Shown piece by piece: positions 59,982 through 64,000 of a stretch of DNA of 64,000 nt (position 1 is the first letter of the stretch; every line of letters begins with the position of its first letter). Below the pieces are notes generated by a model that did not search any database, was not told where the DNA came from, and worked only from the letters and a program-made list of their open reading frames with translations. The DNA comes from Paenarthrobacter sp. DKR-5. Lineage in GTDB: Bacteria > Actinomycetota > Actinomycetes > Actinomycetales > Micrococcaceae. The position numbers were made by a program, and so were the translations under genes. The stretch covers positions 558,001 to 622,000 of the forward strand of contig NZ_JAHBOI010000001.1 in assembly GCF_018531425.1 (NCBI RefSeq). Reading direction: 5' to 3'.

Positions 59982-61013
59982 TCAGGCGCCGTCCATGGTT
60001 GAGCCCCTGACCACCAGGCGGCACGGGAGGTGCTCCACCCCGGAGCCCTCCGAGCCGTCGATGGCCGCGAAAAGCCGCTGCGCGGCGGTGCGCCCGAGCG
60101 TCTCCAGGTCCATGTCAATGCTTGAGAGCTGGGGGCGGGACCCGGTGGTCACGACCTGCCAGTCGTCGAACCCGATCACGGCAACATCCCCGGGCACGGA
60201 CAGCCCGCGGTCCCGGATCGCGTCGATCGCTCCCCGGGCAATCTGGTCGTTGCCGCAGAAGATGGCGTCCACGGTCGGATTCTGCTCGATCAAGGCCGAC
60301 GCGGCGCTCCGGCCCCAGGCCTCGGACCAGTCCCCGTACAGGACCCTCCCGCCGGCCAAGGCCAGCCCCTCCTCGGCGAGCCTCTTGCTGGCTCCGGCCG
60401 CCCGGTCCTGGGCGGCGAGGTAGCCTTCCTGTCCGGTGATGTGGGCGATGTTGCGCCGGCCGAGGCTGAGCAGGTGGTCGATGGCGAGGGCCGCGCCCGC
60501 CACGTTGTCCGGCACCACTGACACATCACGGGGGTCCTGGGACGGCCCGTACGCGTACACCACCGGCACCGGCAGGTCATGCCCCAGCGAGGGCCGCGGA
60601 TCCGTGCTGCTGCCCACGACGATCAGACCGTCCACCCGCCGGGCGAGCAGTGCCTGCAGATGGTAGGACTCCCGGATCGCGTCGCCGCGCGCGTCGCAGA
60701 GCAGCACCGACATCTTGCCCGTGCCGAACGCGTCCTCGGCGCCCATCAGCACCGGGATGCTGAACCGGCCGACCAGGTCGTTGGTCAGCAGCCCCACGGT
60801 GCCGGTACGGCCGGCGAGCAGGCCCCGCGCAAGCGAGTTGGGCGTGAACGAGACCTTCTTCGCGGCTTCCACGACCCGCTCGCGGGTCTGCGGGTGCACG
60901 TACCCCCGGCCGTTGAGGGCTTTCGAAGCCGTCGCGATGGACACGCCCGCCAGCGCAGCGACGTCCTTGAGGGTCACGTTCCTCGGCCTCGCGGGCTTCT
61001 CGCTGGTGGTCAC
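59982..61013 (-). CDS. LacI family transcriptional regulator
   Basis: A 343-aa repressor: VTLKDVAALAGVSIATASKALNGRGYVHPQTRERVVEAAKKVSFTPNSLARGL (helix-turn-helix and hinge) and an effector domain with GTVGLLTNDLVGRFSIPVLMGAEDAF, VDGLIVVGSSTDPRP, AIFCGNDQIARGAIDAIRDRGL and SIDMDLETLGRTAAQRL. GTG at 61013 follows GGGAAGG; the longer frame upstream lacks a site. It is divergent from a sugar ABC-transporter operon and should repress it until the sugar binds. Confidence 0.9.
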   Translation of the reverse strand: MTTSEKPARPRNVTLKDVAALAGVSIATASKALNGRGYVHPQTRERVVEAAKKVSFTPNSLARGLLAGRTGTVGLLTNDLVGRFSIPVLMGAEDAFGTGKMSVLLCDARGDAIRESYHLQALLARRVDGLIVVGSSTDPRPSLGHDLPVPVVYAYGPSQDPRDVSVVPDNVAGAALAIDHLLSLGRRNIAHITGQEGYLAAQDRAAGASKRLAEEGLALAGGRVLYGDWSEAWGRSAASALIEQNPTVDAIFCGNDQIARGAIDAIRDRGLSVPGDVAVIGFDDWQVVTTGSRPQLSSIDMDLETLGRTAAQRLFAAIDGSEGSGVEHLPCRLVVRGSTMDGA

Positions 61014-61069
61014 ATTCCTGCCTTCCCTAGCCTCAACAGTGTTTCCGATATTTTCACACACCAGACCCC

Positions 61070-61114
61070 TTGACGTCACGAATTTCCCGCATTTACAGTT
61101 AGGAAAAGCTTTTC
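61070..61114 (+). promoter_or_regulatory. Promoter and LacI-type operator of the sugar ABC operon
   Basis: A -35 TTGACG (61070-61075) and -10 TACAGT (61094-61099) are 18 nt apart, and the perfect palindrome GAAAAGCTTTTC (61103-61114) begins 4 nt after the -10, over the expected start site. This geometry fits direct repression by the divergent LacI protein. Confidence 0.7.
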
Positions 61115-61245
61115 GGGCTGTTTCACAAAAGCCGCCGGACGAACCCCAGTCCGGCCCAACGGGACCGCCCCTCCCGCCCCGCACCCGCCAGATCCGGCAG
61201 GCTCCGCACAGCCGCGCAGCCCCGGACCGTCCCGAAGGAATCAGC

Positions 61246-62541
61246 ATGAAGTTCCCGTCCCTCCCCAGCACCCCCAAGACGCCGGGCGCCAAGCGCCGCG
61301 GCACCCGCACGATCGCCGCCGTCGGAGCTGCCGCCGTCGTTTCCGCACTGGCCCTCACCGGCTGCGGCTCCGGTGCCGGCTCCAGCTCCGGGGGCTCGTC
61401 GAAGGAGATCACCGTCTGGCACTACTTCAGTGACCCGAACCAGGTGAAGGTCATGACGGACTATGCCGACACGTTCCAGAAGAACAACCCCGGCACGAAG
61501 GTCAACAACGTCTACGTCCCCTACGACCAACTCGATTCCAAGCTCATTGCCTCGGCAGGCGCCAAGTCCGGCCCCGACGTCGTCGTGTACAACGGCGCCG
61601 ACGCCAGCAACCTCGCGCTGGCCAACACGCTCGCGCCGCTGGACGACAAGTGGGGCACCTTCGCTGACAAGTCGCAGTTCCCGGAGTCCGTGGTGCACAA
61701 GGTCAATGGCAAGACCTACGGCGTGCAGGGCTATGTGAACCTGCTCGGTCTTTGGTACAACAAGGACATCCTCACCTCCCTCGGGGTCCAGCCGCCGAAG
61801 ACTCTCTCCGAGCTGGAGGACGCCATGGGCAAGGCCGTAGCCGCCGGCAAGCAGGGCATGACCCTCTCCGGCCTGCCGCAAAGCCAGGGCGAGTGGCAGG
61901 CCTTCCCGTGGCTTTCCAGCGCCGGCTTCAGCTACGGCTCCCCCGACGCCGGAGCACTGGAGAAGGGCCTCGGCATGGCCCAGGACTGGGTGAAGAAGGG
62001 CTACGTCTCCAAGGAGGCGGTGACCTGGGACCAGACGGTCCCGTTCCAGAAGTTCGCTGCCGGCAACGTGGCGTTCGCCGAGAACGGCAACTGGCAGATG
62101 GGCACCGCGAAGTCGACCGCCAAGTTCAGCTACGGCGTTGTCCCGCTGCCGGTGGGCTCCGGGAAGGTCTACCTGGGCGGCGAAGCGGAAGGCATCGGCG
62201 CGTTCAGCAAGAACCCCGATCTGGCCTGGAAGTACCTGCAGCAGACCTACTTCGACAAGGCCGGCCAGCTGACCGCCATGAAGGACGCCGGCAGCATCCC
62301 GTCCCGCAAGGACTCCGCCGCGGATCCCGCCGTCACCGGCAATGACCTGCTCAAGCCCTTCGCGGACTCGATCGCCAAGAACGGCGCCACCTACCCGGAC
62401 GACGCGGTTCCCGCCAAGAACGTTGCCAACGTCCAGCTCGCCGTCGGCCAGGCCTGGAGCGCCGCCCTCGGCGGGCAGTCCTCACCCTCGGACGCAGCCC
62501 AGGCGCTGAACAGCAAGCTGTCCTCGCTGCTGCAGAAGTAA
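61246..62541 (+). CDS. Sugar ABC transporter solute-binding lipoprotein (family 1)
   Basis: A 431-aa extracellular binding protein with a lipoprotein signal (lipobox ALTGC), a Ser/Gly linker, then EITVWHYFSDPNQVKVMTDYADTFQKNNPGTKV, GKTYGVQGYVNLLGLWYNKDIL and GNVAFAENGNWQMG, typical of carbohydrate (CUT1) SBPs. It captures a sugar or oligosaccharide at the cell surface and passes it to the two permeases that follow. The ATG at 61246 follows GAAGGAA. The ligand is unknown. Confidence 0.92.
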   Translation: MKFPSLPSTPKTPGAKRRGTRTIAAVGAAAVVSALALTGCGSGAGSSSGGSSKEITVWHYFSDPNQVKVMTDYADTFQKNNPGTKVNNVYVPYDQLDSKLIASAGAKSGPDVVVYNGADASNLALANTLAPLDDKWGTFADKSQFPESVVHKVNGKTYGVQGYVNLLGLWYNKDILTSLGVQPPKTLSELEDAMGKAVAAGKQGMTLSGLPQSQGEWQAFPWLSSAGFSYGSPDAGALEKGLGMAQDWVKKGYVSKEAVTWDQTVPFQKFAAGNVAFAENGNWQMGTAKSTAKFSYGVVPLPVGSGKVYLGGEAEGIGAFSKNPDLAWKYLQQTYFDKAGQLTAMKDAGSIPSRKDSAADPAVTGNDLLKPFADSIAKNGATYPDDAVPAKNVANVQLAVGQAWSAALGGQSSPSDAAQALNSKLSSLLQK

Positions 62542-62544
62542 CCC

Positions 62545-63492
62545 ATGGAGACCGCCGTGACCTCAGTTCAAACCCGCACCGCCGCCGGCGGCCGCGTGGC
62601 ATCCCCGGCCAGGAGGCCGCGGCGCCGCGGGCAGGGACGTCTGCTGTACGTCCTGCCCGCGGCAGTCTTCCTCGCCGTCCTCTCCTTTTACCCGCTGGTC
62701 CAGCTGGTCCGGATGAGCGTCAGCAATGTCACCGCCTCCACGCTCAACGCCAGCTGGGACTTCGTCGGCACGGCCAACTTCACGGCCGGGCTGGTCCAGG
62801 GTGACCTCGGCAAGGCGTTTTGGAACACAGCCGTCTTCGTCATCGTCGTCACCGTCATCGGCCTGGTGGGCGGCCTCGCGGCTGCCATCGTGCTTCGGCA
62901 CTCGGGCCGCATCTCGGGCCTGCTGCTCGGGGTGATGGTTTTCGTCTGGGCCCTGCCTCCCGTCGTCAATGGGAGCGTCTGGAAGTTCCTGCTGGGCGAC
63001 AACGGGCTGATCAACGGGATCGTGCACGCCACCGGGCTTGCCGGAGCACCCATCCCGTTCCTGTACGACGAGCACTTCGCCCTGATGTCCGTGGCACTGG
63101 TCAATTCCTGGGCCATCATCCCCTTCAACGCGCTCGTCTTCCGGGCCGCCGTGCTGGGCATCCCCGCCGAGACCTTCGAAGCAGCCCAGATCGACGGCGC
63201 CGGACCGTGGCAGGAAATCCGGCACGTGCTCCTGCCGGCTGTGCGGCCCACCTCGCTGGTGCTGGCGGTGCTGACCATTGTGTACGCGTTCCGCAGCTTC
63301 GACTTCATCTACGTGATGACGTACGGCGGCCCGGGCACGTCCACGAACACGCTGCCCTTCCTGGGCTACCTGCAGGCGTTCGTCCGGTTCGACTACGGCC
63401 TCGGATCCGCCACCGCCGTCCTGACCGTCCTGATGGTGCTGGTCCTCGCCGTCGTCTATGCGCGCAGTGTGCGTAAGGAAGAAGCAGAGTGA
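62545..63492 (+). CDS. Sugar ABC transporter permease, MalF-like
   Basis: A 315-aa permease with six membrane segments (first LLYVLPAAVFLAVLSFYPLVQLVRMSV) and the EAA loop EAAQIDGAGPWQEIRHVLLPAVRP that docks on the ATPase. The basic N-terminal tail is typical of the MalF-type subunit of CUT1 importers. Starts 3 nt after the binding-protein stop and overlaps the next permease by one base. Confidence 0.92.
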   Translation: METAVTSVQTRTAAGGRVASPARRPRRRGQGRLLYVLPAAVFLAVLSFYPLVQLVRMSVSNVTASTLNASWDFVGTANFTAGLVQGDLGKAFWNTAVFVIVVTVIGLVGGLAAAIVLRHSGRISGLLLGVMVFVWALPPVVNGSVWKFLLGDNGLINGIVHATGLAGAPIPFLYDEHFALMSVALVNSWAIIPFNALVFRAAVLGIPAETFEAAQIDGAGPWQEIRHVLLPAVRPTSLVLAVLTIVYAFRSFDFIYVMTYGGPGTSTNTLPFLGYLQAFVRFDYGLGSATAVLTVLMVLVLAVVYARSVRKEEAE

Positions 63493-64000
63493 TGAGAAAA
63501 ATCCGCAAGACCGGTCCCGGACCGGTGACCTGGGCCCTCCGGGCTGTCCTGTTCCTGCTCTACGGCGTGCCGATCCTGTGGATCGTGCTCACGTCGCTGA
63601 AGGAACCGGGCGATGTGCTCTCCTCGCAGGCCTCGCTGATCTTCCGTCCTACCCTGAGCGCCTACACGGATGCCATCAGCAACGGCGGCCTGCTCGACGC
63701 CGGCATTCAGTCCTTCGTGATTGCCGCGGGGACCACCATCCTGACCCTGCTCGTCGCTATCCCTGCCGCCTACGGCCTGGCCAAGGTAGGGGGCCGGATC
63801 ACCACGGTGGCGCTGGGGCTGCTGATCGTGCTGCAGATGACACCGCAGACAGCCACCGTGATCCCGCTCTTCCAGATCTTCGGCAGCTGGGGCCTGCTGG
63901 ACCAGCGGATCGGCGTCATCATTGCGGACACCGCGCTGCTGGTTCCGTTCGCCATCCTCCTGCTGCGGCCCTTCTTTCGGGCCGTCCCGGACGCCCTCGA
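63492..64000 (+). CDS. Sugar ABC transporter permease, MalG-like (3' part missing)
   Basis: The first 169 codons of a carbohydrate ABC permease: AVLFLLYGVPILWIVLTSLKEPGDVLS, SFVIAAGTTILTLLVAIPAAYGLAK, QMTPQTATVIPLFQIFGSWGLLDQ and AILLLRPFFRAVPDAL, where the EAA loop would follow just past the edge. The ATG shares a base with the previous stop (TGATG). Completes the two-permease channel; no ATPase gene is seen in the window. Confidence 0.9.
   Translation, partial: MRKIRKTGPGPVTWALRAVLFLLYGVPILWIVLTSLKEPGDVLSSQASLIFRPTLSAYTDAISNGGLLDAGIQSFVIAAGTTILTLLVAIPAAYGLAKVGGRITTVALGLLIVLQMTPQTATVIPLFQIFGSWGLLDQRIGVIIADTALLVPFAILLLRPFFRAVPDAL

Overview
The window is very GC-rich (visually about two-thirds or more G+C), densely packed, uses many GTG starts and 1-11 nt gene overlaps, and carries families common in Actinobacteria (DUF2795, DUF4193, DUF5997, DUF6328). 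The best fit is a chromosomal segment of an Arthrobacter/Pseudarthrobacter-like Micrococcaceae soil bacterium. This is inference from gene content. No rRNA, tRNA, CRISPR array, phage or insertion sequence was recognised.

Layout. 1-4642: sugar/envelope locus with a GT9 glycosyltransferase (cut by the left edge), an aldehyde dehydrogenase, a fused HldE-like heptose kinase/adenylyltransferase, a GT2 glycosyltransferase and a DUF2795 protein. 4646-9697: CynX-like MFS and FadR-type regulator, divergent from a large FAD/Fe-S D-lactate-dehydrogenase-like oxidoreductase. 9743-19436: formate/nitrite-type channel, three MFS transporters, a MarR regulator with clear operators, a GDSL hydrolase and small membrane proteins. 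19543-23670: IclR-controlled L-rhamnonate (diketo-hydrolase) pathway. 23664-30327: beta-lactamase-fold esterase, thioesterase, secreted alpha-amylase, VOC protein, DksA/TraR protein, CapA-like protein, DUF5997 plus a LysR-effector-domain protein. 30485-32922: phosphoenolpyruvate synthase broken by a one-base frameshift. 32998-39359: IclR, GNAT, HMG-CoA-lyase-like enzyme, CaiB CoA-transferase, MFS and old yellow enzyme, possibly a catabolic route for 3-hydroxy-3-methylglutarate or a similar acid.

39414-51798 is the most interesting accessory region. A six-gene operon (asparaginase-fold amidohydrolase, PuuE/HpPgdA-type polysaccharide deacetylase, MFS, two SDRs, small Cys protein) lies divergent from a LacI regulator, with two near-identical perfect palindromes between them. 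Next to it is a five-gene operon of PxpA, biotin carrier, biotin carboxylase, PxpB and PxpC (5-oxoprolinase / split urea-carboxylase-like), divergent from a PucR regulator. Together they look like an inducible lactam, cyclic-imide or amide degradation system of unknown substrate.

51899-64000: DUF4193 protein; a PAP2-DedA-response regulator-histidine kinase operon that suggests undecaprenyl-phosphate recycling; a helical protein; a thioesterase; a CPA1 Na+/H+ antiporter; an S10 serine carboxypeptidase; a striking 25-bp inverted repeat; and a LacI-regulated sugar ABC importer running off the right edge.

Repeats include a three-copy extragenic palindrome family (6720, 27541, 28063) and an in-frame 15-bp repeat at the end of the PAP2 gene.
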